Part shown: piece after piece, positions 19,059 through 28,133 of the stretch
Layout of the letters: every line of letters starts with the position of its first letter
Position numbering within the stretch: the stretch's first letter is position 1
Assembly: GCF_000026365.1 (NCBI RefSeq)
Contig: NC_012990.1
Location: forward strand, 124,001-188,000
Direction of reading: 5' to 3'
Length of the DNA: 64,000 bases
Source of the DNA: Zygosaccharomyces rouxii
Lineage: Eukaryota; Ascomycota; Saccharomycetes; Saccharomycetales; Saccharomycetaceae
The notes under the pieces: model-generated
Databases searched by the model: none
Seen by the model: only the letters and a program-made list of their open reading frames with translations
Told to the model about the DNA's origin: nothing
Translations under genes and position numbers: made by a program

Positions 19059-19357
19059 GTTGGGTATATGCGTCTATGTGTTTATTGATAGAAGAAAAGA
19101 TTCAAAAGATTCTTTTTTTTATTTTTTTGCCTTCTTCTTTTCTACTTGTGAAGGAAATCGAAACGAGGTTAAAGTAATAAATCAATTTATCTCATAAACA
19201 CATTTCACTACGAGGCAGGTAAAGATCCGTAGTAATAAAAAAGCCCCTCCAATGTCGATTGCTTCGTGTCTTTCTTCATGTCCAATTTGAACGGTTACGA
19301 GACAAACCGTTGGATACTGTAAATTTTTTGTTGGGCATACGCGAAATTAACGCGACG

Positions 19358-19364
19358 TCATTGG
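19358..19364. promoter_or_regulatory. CCAAT box (Hap2/3/4/5-type)
   Basis: TCATTGG is the reverse complement of CCAATGA and fits the TNATTGG form bound by the yeast Hap complex, which controls respiratory genes. It is placed for POR1. Confidence 0.45.
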
Positions 19365-19386
19365 GCAGTTAAACGTAACCATACAC

Positions 19387-19403
19387 CACGTGAAAAACAC
19401 GTG
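19387..19403. promoter_or_regulatory. Pair of CACGTG boxes
   Basis: CACGTG at 19387-19392 and 19398-19403, the second within GTCACGTG on the minus strand (Cbf1 consensus). A third lies at 19641-19646 within ATCACGTG. Confidence 0.5.
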
Positions 19404-19640
19404 ACGCGGATTTTATGATTAATTCCGGTCGGAAGAACAAATACACCGGCACGGCTCATCCCGTAAATCACATTCATTGCCAATTAGAATTTCAGCTCGG
19501 CCTTTCCCCAGGTAAGAGCAATCGGCCATGGTCGTTAATACTAACAACTATCTGTCAAACTGTTACAGATCTAGAGGATTTCAACCACTTCTTTAGTTGT
19601 TTTCAATAATATTCTGTAATCCTGTCACTAATCTCCATAT

Positions 19641-19646
19641 CACGTG
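19641..19646. promoter_or_regulatory. Third CACGTG box
   Basis: ATCACGTG matches RTCACRTG, about 290 bp upstream of VAC7. Confidence 0.45.
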
Positions 19647-19934
19647 CTTCTCTGCTCTCCCTCATACTACAAGAGGAACTTAAAGTACTACTAGCAACGG
19701 AAGCAGATTCTAGAAGAACAGGGCGATAAAGAGAGTCCAAACTCCTTTCACTTACAAACCTATACGCGCATCTCCTTCAACAGGTTTTCATCCCTTCAGG
19801 ATTTGAACAACCAGAAAAAGTTTACACTAATAACAAGTAGAGGAGAAACTTATCTCTGTTATAGTTATATTTCAAGGGAGACTTGACATTGGGACAGGAA
19901 AAAAGAAGAATACAAGCAGTATCGTAAGACAAAG

Positions 19935-22781
19935 ATGAGCGATGAGGATCACAAGCTCACCGTCGAAACAGAAACGGTAGAAGCACCCGGTGAAAGTCTT
20001 TTACCATCGACAATTCAACCACAGAGCATAACGACTAATGAGAATTCCAATGAAAATGGGAATATGGATTACGATAATATTACGACAGCTACGACAATGA
20101 CAGGGATGAATAACAGTAATAATAATGTGAACGATAATAATAATGTTTCTGGTATTTCTAACAATAACGTCAATTCTACTAATAGCAATATGAACAGTAA
20201 TGCTAACAACGGTAGTAGTAATGCTAATACTAATATGAGCACGAATGGTTCAACAGCGTTTAGAGACATTTCACCTGCACATTTTGCAGCTGCGCACGCA
20301 GCTGCTCATGCAGCGACATCTACACATCAGCCTTCGTCGGCTACAGAGGCCAATTTTAATCTTATAGATCATAATCCATTATCGCCACATGCGATTCAGT
20401 CCTTGAAGAACAAGAAGAGTTCACTTTTAATTAATAATGATGGTAAGAAAGAAAGTTTACCCAACAATGGTAACTTGAGTACGTCTGAACTGTCGAGAAG
20501 AAGTAGGAATGACGACTTGGAACCTTCGCAGATGGCTGCTGGAGGGCAGCAAGATCAAAGGGTTCCGCAATCTTCACATTCCGCAAAGGCAGCAACAGCA
20601 CCACCTGCACCGCCAAAACAAAATGCCAATTTAGCGGGGCCTCCAATGATCCAAAGGCCATCACTGCCGTTGATGAATTCAAGGGAAATTTTATTGGAAA
20701 ACGAAAAGCAAAAGAGCGGCGGTTGTAAACCAAAGGAAAGTAAAGAACCTGAAAGGGCACCAACAAATCCAACAAATTCTCACACCGACAATGTAGCAGC
20801 CTCAGCCCACAACGAGGAGGATACAGATTCGTTGCATAAGCCAACAAAGGCAGATTTCTTTGCGGCTAGACTGGCGTCAGCTGTCGGTGAAAATGATATT
20901 AGCGATTCTGAGGAGACTTTTATTTATGAAAGTGCAGCTAATTCAACTAAAAATGCCGTTCCCAGCGGTGTTGGCAACAACTCTATCAATGACAATAGCT
21001 ATAACAAATATCCAGATTCCGCACAGCATGGTGTTGCTAGTAAGATGAGTGTACCGGTCCTAAATAACAATGCAAAGCTTTTGAATCGACTTAAGAGTAC
21101 AAGGCATACAAGTCTCAGTGCACTTCCAGCAAATCCATCAATGCCATTTTCGGCTGTAGCGCCAACTCCTAGCCCCATCGCTAATACAGGTACAGGCATT
21201 ACCGCCCACTCTTCCACTGATGATTTAAACAGCGTCAAATCTTTTGCCAGACAAAACCAAAGAGGCCCTGTCGATTTACAGAGTGTCAAATCGTTTTCAT
21301 CGGAGCCAAGAAGTCCAGATAAACGAATGTCATTGGTATCATTAGCGAAGGGCAATTCTGCAGTTGCACCAGTACCATCATCGAGAACTAATACAGGGCC
21401 TCAACAACCACAACAACCCCAACTCCCGCAACTCCCGCAGCTACCGCAACAACCACAACAGTATCCACAGCAACTGCCACAACCACAGCAGCAGCTATCA
21501 CGCAAGCCTTCAATATCCAATTCAACTCTGAGGCACGTGTCAGCGTCCCACATGGGGGTTCCAAGAGCTAAACCTGAGCCAACCGGATTTAAGAGAAAGC
21601 TTCGCACTACTGCTTCCAAAATTTTTGATGCAAACGGCGCACCATTAAGACGTTATAGCGGAGTACCTGACGATGTCAACTTGGAGGATTACATCGAACA
21701 GCATCCGAGTCAAGATACAAAACGATTAGGTCATGATTTAGGTGGTATTGATGATCAACAAAGTACAATCCAGGAAGAAGCGGAAGCAGCAGCAGCAGCA
21801 GCAGCCGCTGCGGAATATGGCGGCGACGTCGATGGAGACGATATCCAATCCATGTTCTTCTACAACCATCATGGTAATTTAGAAGCACGTCCACAAATAT
21901 CGGACTACGAAGAAGATGGTGAAGATTTGGAAAACAATAACAACCCTAACAATAATAACGGCAGCCATAACCACCAGAGTAACGGTAATACCACATATTT
22001 GAACGCACCTTATGGGGGAAACTTACCATATGCGAACGAGTATACTCCGCTGAAGCCAAAAACACACCATGCAAGAACTACATTAGGCTATTCACCTCAC
22101 AATTTTTACACAAGGAAAACATCATGGGCAAAATTCAAGAGTTTCATATATTTTTCGTGCGTTACCTGCATGCTACTTACAGTAGGTTTCGTTCTCGGAT
22201 TCTTACTGGCTTCAAACAAAGAATTGCAGGATTTCAACATCGTTTTAATCGATAACGTATTATCAAGCGCTGATGAACTCATATTCGACGTTACCGTCAG
22301 CGCTCTAAACCCTGGTTTTCTCTCAATTGATGTTCAAAACGTGGATCTGGACATTTTTGCCAAATCTTCTCACGTGCAAGAAGACGGAATAAAATACCGT
22401 GCTGGCAGCAGTACTATAGGTGACGATGACGATGACGATGACCCGCCAAACCAAAAGGAAACAGTCTTATTGGGGACTGCATACATGTTAGAAACACCTT
22501 TAAGATTTCACGGGAATGTGCTATTAAAAAGGGATTATGATGTCGGTATTTCTAGTATAAAACTTTTGGATCCCGGAGCCAAACAACAACAAGAGAGCGA
22601 TACACTTGCACTTTTAAGGTTAAAGCCAAAGCAGCTTGAAGATGACGTTTCCAAATGGAAAAACATCATAAAACACGACTACCAATTGATAGTCAGAGGC
22701 AATATGCGATACAAAGTTCCCTATGGTGGTGCTAAATCAGTCCCAGTGCAATCTCATACAGAAGTTAAGGCCTCGCCCTAG
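19935..22781 (+). CDS. VAC7: Vacuolar membrane protein Vac7
   Basis: Activator of the Fab1 PI3P 5-kinase complex, controlling PI(3,5)P2 and vacuole size. The 948 residues compare with about 1165 in S. cerevisiae. A very long, low-complexity, cytoplasmic N-terminal region is rich in Asn, Ser, Gln, Pro and Ala, with Asn/Met runs near 50-110, a Gln/Pro stretch near 495-520 and a polyalanine run near 620. One transmembrane segment follows at about 736-758 (SCVTCMLLTVGFVLGFLLA), then a lumenal LEA/NDR1-like domain (ELIFDVTVSALNPGFLSIDV). The lumenal domain is the conserved part used for identification. It is followed by MSG5, matching YNL054W/YNL053W. Confidence 0.92.
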   Translation: MSDEDHKLTVETETVEAPGESLLPSTIQPQSITTNENSNENGNMDYDNITTATTMTGMNNSNNNVNDNNNVSGISNNNVNSTNSNMNSNANNGSSNANTNMSTNGSTAFRDISPAHFAAAHAAAHAATSTHQPSSATEANFNLIDHNPLSPHAIQSLKNKKSSLLINNDGKKESLPNNGNLSTSELSRRSRNDDLEPSQMAAGGQQDQRVPQSSHSAKAATAPPAPPKQNANLAGPPMIQRPSLPLMNSREILLENEKQKSGGCKPKESKEPERAPTNPTNSHTDNVAASAHNEEDTDSLHKPTKADFFAARLASAVGENDISDSEETFIYESAANSTKNAVPSGVGNNSINDNSYNKYPDSAQHGVASKMSVPVLNNNAKLLNRLKSTRHTSLSALPANPSMPFSAVAPTPSPIANTGTGITAHSSTDDLNSVKSFARQNQRGPVDLQSVKSFSSEPRSPDKRMSLVSLAKGNSAVAPVPSSRTNTGPQQPQQPQLPQLPQLPQQPQQYPQQLPQPQQQLSRKPSISNSTLRHVSASHMGVPRAKPEPTGFKRKLRTTASKIFDANGAPLRRYSGVPDDVNLEDYIEQHPSQDTKRLGHDLGGIDDQQSTIQEEAEAAAAAAAAAEYGGDVDGDDIQSMFFYNHHGNLEARPQISDYEEDGEDLENNNNPNNNNGSHNHQSNGNTTYLNAPYGGNLPYANEYTPLKPKTHHARTTLGYSPHNFYTRKTSWAKFKSFIYFSCVTCMLLTVGFVLGFLLASNKELQDFNIVLIDNVLSSADELIFDVTVSALNPGFLSIDVQNVDLDIFAKSSHVQEDGIKYRAGSSTIGDDDDDDDPPNQKETVLLGTAYMLETPLRFHGNVLLKRDYDVGISSIKLLDPGAKQQQESDTLALLRLKPKQLEDDVSKWKNIIKHDYQLIVRGNMRYKVPYGGAKSVPVQSHTEVKASP

Positions 22782-22908
22782 GGTATTGTATGATCTAGAG
22801 AATCCTCAACTGTTAAAGAAGAGCCAAAACATCATTTAAGCCCTAAATTCCTGGCCCTACTTCTCACCCTAGCCCTACTAATGTTCTCTCACTGACCCTA
22901 GCGTAGGG
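22776..22908. promoter_or_regulatory. Cluster of CCCTA (Tbf1/telomere-like) half-sites
   Basis: CCCTA occurs at 22776, 22841, 22855, 22867, 22873 and 22896, with TAGGG at 22779 and 22904. AGCCCTAA at 22839-22846 fits the Tbf1 consensus ARCCCTAA. Tbf1 is a known yeast insulator and promoter factor; its binding here is inferred. Confidence 0.4.
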
Positions 22909-23159
22909 CTACACATTCCTTATCTCCCGCTTCCTATTTTTATTTTTGCATTTTTCACTTCCTAAGACACAGGCGGACGGCGGGCATAATATTTCCATCC
23001 GAACGGAATATTTTTTTTCCCCTGTGCGGTTCTTTCTTCATTCCGTTCCCGGCCCTACGGTATCTGTACTGGGATCTCGCTGGGAATCCGCTAAATTAAG
23101 CAGCGACCGAGTTTCATCTCGGAATACAATATGTTCGCACAAATATAAGCAGCTGGCTA

Positions 23160-23357
23160 ATGACGATTCAAAATAGCGATGCGCACATACACAACACATA
23201 TGCACCGTTAGTTCAACTGCAACTGCAACTGCAACTGCAACTACCACCGCCACCACCACTGCCACTGCTACAACAAGAACTATTGCACAGAACTGCTCCC
23301 TTACTACTGGACTGTCTTCTGTTTTTTTGCCGCTTCAGTAGTAGTAAGTCGGGCTGA
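23160..23357 (+). other. Upstream open reading frame in the MSG5 leader
   Basis: An ATG-started 65-codon frame ends 43 nt before the MSG5 start, in another frame. It contains a Leu-Gln repeat (VQLQLQLQLQLPPPPPLP) encoded by the AACTGC repeat. Another ATG at 23178 opens an 11-codon frame. Whether these lie in the mRNA is unknown. Confidence 0.35.
23215..23242. repeat. AACTGC hexamer repeat
   Basis: Four tandem AACTGC units followed by AACT, with a CCACC-rich stretch after. Confidence 0.75.
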
Positions 23358-23400
23358 TCTATAAACCGATACCTATACACACAACACACCGTCAATCATC

Positions 23401-24399
23401 ATGTCAGCACAGGATCCGGCACGGTCGCCGAGGTCTTTTCAAGCAAAAAATACTAAGAATCTCTCACTGAACATTAGCAAACCATCTACAGCGACAGCAG
23501 CAAGAACTACAACAGGACTACAAGACACACCAATACCAAGACCCGTCGGTCTTGGTGATACCAAATTTAGGAGACCAACTCCATTGATGAGTCGTAGAAG
23601 TGATGCCGCCATATATACACAGCGAAGGAATGCTAATTCCAACGGGAATAACAATAGTAATAATGGTAATGGTCCTCGCTTGCACAGGGTCCATTCTCTG
23701 TCTCTTTCTGTCAAGACTACGGAGTTGGAACCGCCTGCATCAAGTAAACAAATGTGGGTTCTGCCGCGTAAGAAAAGTTTTGACGAAGATGTGGAAAAGT
23801 CCGGTGTGGGTCCTTCCTCTGCCGAGAATGCTGGGAATGCTTACCCGGATGGACCTCTTTGCGTAGTTTCACCAAATGTGTATCTGTATTCTGAACCAAC
23901 ATTAGAACAGGCTCTCAAGTTTGATCTCGTGATCAATGTAGCCGCTGAAATTGCAGATTTGGGACCGTTAATACATCGAGGTAGCGGTGTGGAATACGTA
24001 CGAGTACCGTGGACTCATAATACTAGAATCATTGATGAACTTCCGATTTTAACGGAAACGATTCATTTAGCACAACAGCGTGGTCTGCGTGTGCTAATTC
24101 ATTGTCAATGTGGTGTTTCAAGATCAGCTTCATTAATAGTCGCTTATATCATGAGATATGAAAAACTGCCGCTTAATGATGCTTACGAGAAACTGAAGTC
24201 AGTAGCACTTGATATTAGTCCAAATATGGGATTAATATTCCAATTAATGGAATGGGGGGAGACACTTGATAGTGAGAGTCGTTTGATTTCATCATTCTCT
24301 CAAGAGACTACGCCAAGAACCCCGGGTGAATATTTTAAAACTAATTTATCATCAGCTAGTACGTGTAGCAGTACTACTGTGGTAAGTGAAAGGGAGTGA
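23401..24399 (+). CDS. MSG5: Dual-specificity MAP kinase phosphatase Msg5
   Basis: Phosphatase that inactivates the Fus3 and Slt2 MAP kinases. The 332 residues are shorter than S. cerevisiae Msg5 (489). Corresponds to the ancestor of MSG5/SDP1 (YNL053W/YIL113W). The N-terminal regulatory region is Arg/Ser-rich and contains IYT at 71-73, like the Slt2-docking IYT motif described in S. cerevisiae Msg5, followed by basic PRKKS. The catalytic domain spans about 155-300 with signature HCQCGVSRS at 234-242 (Cys235, Arg241) and the AYIMR helix. Ser/Thr-rich tail. Confidence 0.92.
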   Translation: MSAQDPARSPRSFQAKNTKNLSLNISKPSTATAARTTTGLQDTPIPRPVGLGDTKFRRPTPLMSRRSDAAIYTQRRNANSNGNNNSNNGNGPRLHRVHSLSLSVKTTELEPPASSKQMWVLPRKKSFDEDVEKSGVGPSSAENAGNAYPDGPLCVVSPNVYLYSEPTLEQALKFDLVINVAAEIADLGPLIHRGSGVEYVRVPWTHNTRIIDELPILTETIHLAQQRGLRVLIHCQCGVSRSASLIVAYIMRYEKLPLNDAYEKLKSVALDISPNMGLIFQLMEWGETLDSESRLISSFSQETTPRTPGEYFKTNLSSASTCSSTTVVSERE

Positions 24400-24587
24400 G
24401 TGAAGGTTGTAAAAGGTTAATGCGATTGGTGGGGTTAATTGAAATTTGTTATGTTAATCTGCAGGCCGGTTTATACGTAACATTGTGAATTTAACCAACT
24501 CAACCTGCTGTGTGTAAGGATTATTTAAATTAAGGGAGGAACCGTGTGTTATAAAATAAATAAAGTATACCATATAAGAGTGAACTC

Positions 24588-25925
24588 TTAGAATTCTGTT
24601 TCTAAATAATTTTTAACAGATTTCCAGTCGTTCTCGGTAAATTTAACAATTTTACCTTGCCATTTACCGCCCTTCTTACCACCACCACCTTTTAGAGTTG
24701 GGACCACACCAGATAGCGAAGCTGCAATGGTAGAAATTTTTTCACCAGACTCCGAAACAATCAATACTGATCCAGATTCTGTTGATTTTTCACGTCCACA
24801 TAATACTAATTGATATTCATTTGGAGTCTTGCCCAATTTATTGGTAAATTCTTTGAAAACCTGTAATAAAAACTCTAAAGTACCATATTCATCCTTTAGT
24901 AAGAATGCCTTACCAGCTTCCTTTACTTTGGCTAATAATCTATCAGATTCATATGAAGCCAATTCTTTAATCCAGAATTGTTCTCTTTTACTAGATTTTT
25001 GAATCAAGTCCCTTTGTCTATCGATCTTTTCAGGAATTTCAGATTCCAAACAGCTTAGTGAACTCTTTGCTGTACCTACCAATTTATTAACCGCCATACC
25101 ATAGTTGACCACACGATTACCACACATAAAATATAACCTTGAATTCGATCCTCTTATATTTGTTTGATTCGGTGAAATTAAAATTGATCCAATTTGGTTA
25201 GTCCTTTGTAAATGAGTTCCACAACATGGATTAGAATCAATTTCACCAATGTGGATCGTTCTTAATACACCTTTTTCCAGGTCGTAGTCGTCTGGAATCT
25301 TTGAAGTCTGTACATCTCCATGCGCTTCTGGTGTTCTTTCAATGACAGAAATTTGTTGTGGATTAATCGAAATAAGTTCATTTACCTTATGAGAAACTTG
25401 TTCAATTTCTTGTGATGTCAATTTACGTGGTAATTCAATGTAATTGAAATAATCATTGATTTCCAAAGTTGGCTTTTTAGCTGAAATTACACCACCCATC
25501 GACCATGATAATGTATCCAATTTATAAGGTTCTGATTCTAAGATTGCACTCAGCAGATGTTGACCTGTATGCTGTTGCATATAATCAACTCTTTTACTTT
25601 GATCAACTTCCACTTCAACTGTAGTCCCCGGATCTATGTATTGTCCCACATGGTGCTTAGCATGTAATCCGACTCTCGAAACGTATGAAACGGGAATCCT
25701 GTCATTTGAACATTTTAGATATCCTGAATCACTTGGTTGACCGCCACCTTCAGGGAAAAGAATCGTATCATGTAATTCTACCAAATACTTGACGGGATCT
25801 TTTGGTTTCCCCTTAACCGGTTCACAAGAGATAACAGTAGTTTTAAACCCGTTAAACAGGAAAGAATTACGTTGACAGGCCAATGCACCAACGGTTGTTG
25901 GTCTTGTTAATGATTCCGTAACCAT
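24588..25925 (-). CDS. AlaX-type alanyl-tRNA editing protein (YNL040W-like)
   Basis: Free-standing trans-editing homologue of the AlaRS editing domain, expected to deacylate mischarged tRNA-Ala. The 445 residues compare with about 456 in YNL040W. The N-terminal segment begins VGALACQRNSFLFNGFKT. Zinc-binding motifs are HTGQH (in QQHTGQHLLSAI) and CCGTH, the HxxxH and CxxxH pairs of the family. A C-terminal DHHA1-like glycine-rich segment (LKGGGGKKGGKWQGK) is present. It sits next to the YNL035C orthologue. Function in yeast is inferred from family. Confidence 0.85.
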   Translation of the reverse strand: MVTESLTRPTTVGALACQRNSFLFNGFKTTVISCEPVKGKPKDPVKYLVELHDTILFPEGGGQPSDSGYLKCSNDRIPVSYVSRVGLHAKHHVGQYIDPGTTVEVEVDQSKRVDYMQQHTGQHLLSAILESEPYKLDTLSWSMGGVISAKKPTLEINDYFNYIELPRKLTSQEIEQVSHKVNELISINPQQISVIERTPEAHGDVQTSKIPDDYDLEKGVLRTIHIGEIDSNPCCGTHLQRTNQIGSILISPNQTNIRGSNSRLYFMCGNRVVNYGMAVNKLVGTAKSSLSCLESEIPEKIDRQRDLIQKSSKREQFWIKELASYESDRLLAKVKEAGKAFLLKDEYGTLEFLLQVFKEFTNKLGKTPNEYQLVLCGREKSTESGSVLIVSESGEKISTIAASLSGVVPTLKGGGGKKGGKWQGKIVKFTENDWKSVKNYLETEF

Positions 25926-26102
25926 TCAAGTGACTTACGATCGTTAATGCTTGAGAACTTGCCTAGTTTGGAGTACTTTCATTGAACAGAAGACTAACTT
26001 TTTCAACTTACACATATTTACCTTGCAACATTATCAACATGACTCAGGTGTGAACCTGTCAGTCTTTTCATAATTGGAATTATATATGCTGACTGATATA
26101 AA

Positions 26103-27233
26103 TTAGTATGGTTTAAAACGTTGCTTGTTGCTTTTCTTGCTCTTGCTATGCTTCTTCTTGCTATGCTTGGTTTCCTTTGGTTCTTCGACGACAACAGGTT
26201 GTTCATCCAACACATTCAACAGTTGGGAGTAATCCCAGAACTCGTCAGTAACATTCAAGGGTCCTGATTTGTTCTCCCATGTTTTGACGCTACCATCTTC
26301 ACCACATGAGTAGAGTAATTTAGAATTACGGGCAGGAACAAAGACGTCTCTTACGACTTCATCACCGTGTGCAGCATTAATATCAATCGCATTATTAGTA
26401 TCTACCTGTTCACCTTGGAAAGGCAAAATACGTAGTTTACCGATACCTTCTTGTGAATTACCACAAGCCACGTATCCAGGATGAATATCAACGACGTAAT
26501 CACACCCCCAGGATTCACGAACATCATTAAATTCTACTGGACGAGGTTCTTTAGCTTCATCAGATTTATCGTTCAATTCGTGAATGGAAAATGTTTCCAT
26601 GTGAGAGAGGGTGAATATTCTCCTTGGTGCTAACCAACCGCAAGAATGAATCGACGCAAAATTTATTACCTGATGCAATGCATCCTCTTCTTCTGCTTGT
26701 CTTAAATCGTAAATGTTTGTATACCCATCAGTAGATCCACTCATGAGTACATTGGGGTCACTTGGATGGAATGCAATATCGGTAATATCATCGTGATGTG
26801 AATCCACTAGCGATCTAAGCGGCGAATCCCATTTTCTAACATCATAGATATGTAGTTCTGCATCTGATCCACTTAATTCTGTACCACATGCTAACATATT
26901 ATGACGAGAATCTAATGACAGAAAAGGTGCATTTTTATCATTAGAAATAGTTGCCAAACAGTTATTAGATCTTATATCCCATATTTTGACAGCACCCATA
27001 GTAGCAGTAGCATAAGTAGATTCATTTTCATGATCATTATTAATGAGCTTCAGCTTGTTCACAGCGACTTCCCCTGTTTTTATGTGTGCAATAGATTTGC
27101 CAGTTTGCCAATCTAATTGATGAACTTGACCATTGCTTAAACTGGCCAAAAGCGAATGTTGGTAGGCAGGTTGAAGATTCAAACACCAGTTGTTATTCCC
27201 AAATGACTCAGAATTCACAAGTGAATAACTCAT
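26103..27233 (-). CDS. Nucleolar WD40 protein, YNL035C/WDR89-like
   Basis: WD-repeat protein of 376 residues; YNL035C is about 389 and its human relative is WDR89. I chose ATG 27233 (MSYSLVNSESFG); the frame extends three codons further only through a TTG. WD repeats are visible at AVKIWDIRSNNC, ELHIYDVRKWDS, YTNIYDLRQAEE and SVKTWENKSG. The C-terminal tail is very basic (KHSKKKHSKSKKSNKQRFKP), fitting nucleolar localisation. RRPE-like and PAC-like sequence upstream supports a ribosome-biogenesis expression class, although the exact role is not established. Confidence 0.85.
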   Translation of the reverse strand: MSYSLVNSESFGNNNWCLNLQPAYQHSLLASLSNGQVHQLDWQTGKSIAHIKTGEVAVNKLKLINNDHENESTYATATMGAVKIWDIRSNNCLATISNDKNAPFLSLDSRHNMLACGTELSGSDAELHIYDVRKWDSPLRSLVDSHHDDITDIAFHPSDPNVLMSGSTDGYTNIYDLRQAEEEDALHQVINFASIHSCGWLAPRRIFTLSHMETFSIHELNDKSDEAKEPRPVEFNDVRESWGCDYVVDIHPGYVACGNSQEGIGKLRILPFQGEQVDTNNAIDINAAHGDEVVRDVFVPARNSKLLYSCGEDGSVKTWENKSGPLNVTDEFWDYSQLLNVLDEQPVVVEEPKETKHSKKKHSKSKKSNKQRFKPY

Positions 27234-27315
27234 CTTCTTCAATGAATCTGGAGACGGGTATTTTTGATCAATGAATGGTTGAGATGAGCTGGTAAGCGAT
27301 AAGCTTTCGGAGTCT

Positions 27316-27327
27316 TGAAATTTTTCA
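27316..27327. promoter_or_regulatory. RRPE-like palindrome upstream of the WD40 gene
   Basis: TGAAATTTTTCA, with GAGATGAGCT (PAC with mismatches) about 35 bp nearer the gene at 27281-27290. Confidence 0.4.
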
Positions 27328-27477
27328 ATCTCGAAGAGAAGCAGGTGGAGAAGGGGAAGAGATGTTGGATAAATTAGAGTGAGCTGGTTGGTAATTGAAA
27401 AGACTTCAGGATCCTTTGGAGGAAATTATTTACAACCTTTGTTTGATCGAAAAATTTAAAAAGAACAGAAAAAGAAT

Positions 27478-27550
27478 GGTCTCTAGCGGGTTCGAACCGC
27501 TGATCCCCGCGTTATTAGCACGGTGCCTTAACCAACTGGGCCAAGAGACC
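27478..27550 (-). tRNA. tRNA-Ile (anticodon AAU)
   Basis: A 73-nt cloverleaf: acceptor GGTCTCT pairs with AGAGACC, A box TGGCCCAGTTGG, anticodon loop CTAATAA with AAT, B box GGTTCGAACCC. There is no intron. It is identical to the copy at 62813-62885. CAACAATTAAGA precedes the gene, the usual yeast Pol III start context, and a T5 run follows it (AAAAA on the plus strand before 27478). Confidence 0.97.
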
Positions 27551-28133
27551 TCTTAATTGTTGTTTTCCGTCGATTATGACGGCCAATTTCAAATTTGCAC
27601 AGAGTTATCAAATGATAACATATATCGAATCCATTCCCACTAAGGTGTGTCCTCTTCATCTAAGTCACCTTAGAGCCATTTGAAGTCTCCTCGAAGTAGT
27701 TCGAGCAGAACTGAAACATGTAGGTAGATCTTGCAGATCGAATCTGGGAAAACTCCGCCCCTGTAACTCTCGTAGTCGTACTCTTCAGCGTGAACTATGT
27801 GGGCTGATCCACCTTCAGCTCAATCGTCAATAATCTTGTTGGATTGTTTTCATCGACCATTCTCTTGTCTTTGTTAAACATCAAAGGGAAGCCGCAGAGC
27901 TTCTCCTTTCTTTGAAAAACTCATATCTATTACAAAAACAAGAACTGTAATCGAAGATAAAAGGATCCTACAAGAGTTTTGGTGGTCGTGGAAGGTCTTT
28001 ATATTTTGAGCTAAGCGTCAATTATTCGAGTGTCCTTTTTCCAGCTTTTGTACGCCTCTAATATCATCTCCAATTCTATTCTTTTTCATCCTTTCAAATC
28101 GACACAGTCGGATCCAAATTGATATTATTGTAG
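27551..28133. other. Intergenic region between tRNA-Ile and the Ark1/Prk1 kinase
   Basis: 583 bp serving as promoter and leader of the kinase gene. I looked for LTR ends and RNA genes near the tRNA and saw none that convince. Confidence 0.5.

Larger units (their letters stand above)
19019..19934. other. Divergent POR1/VAC7 promoter region
   Basis: This 916-bp region contains a (TG)n tract next to POR1, three CACGTG boxes, a CCAAT box, ACGCGA repeats around 19339-19355, an inverted repeat AACGGTT/AACCGTT near 19289-19310, and a possible 57-nt intron at 19512-19568. No conserved protein is recognised. Confidence 0.55.
22782..23400. other. VAC7/MSG5 intergenic region and MSG5 leader
   Basis: This 619-bp region contains a cluster of CCCTA half-sites (22776-22908, one more at 23053), short inverted repeats (CCGAG/CTCGG around 23108-23123), AACTGC hexamer repeats and upstream reading frames in the likely MSG5 leader. 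Confidence 0.55.
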
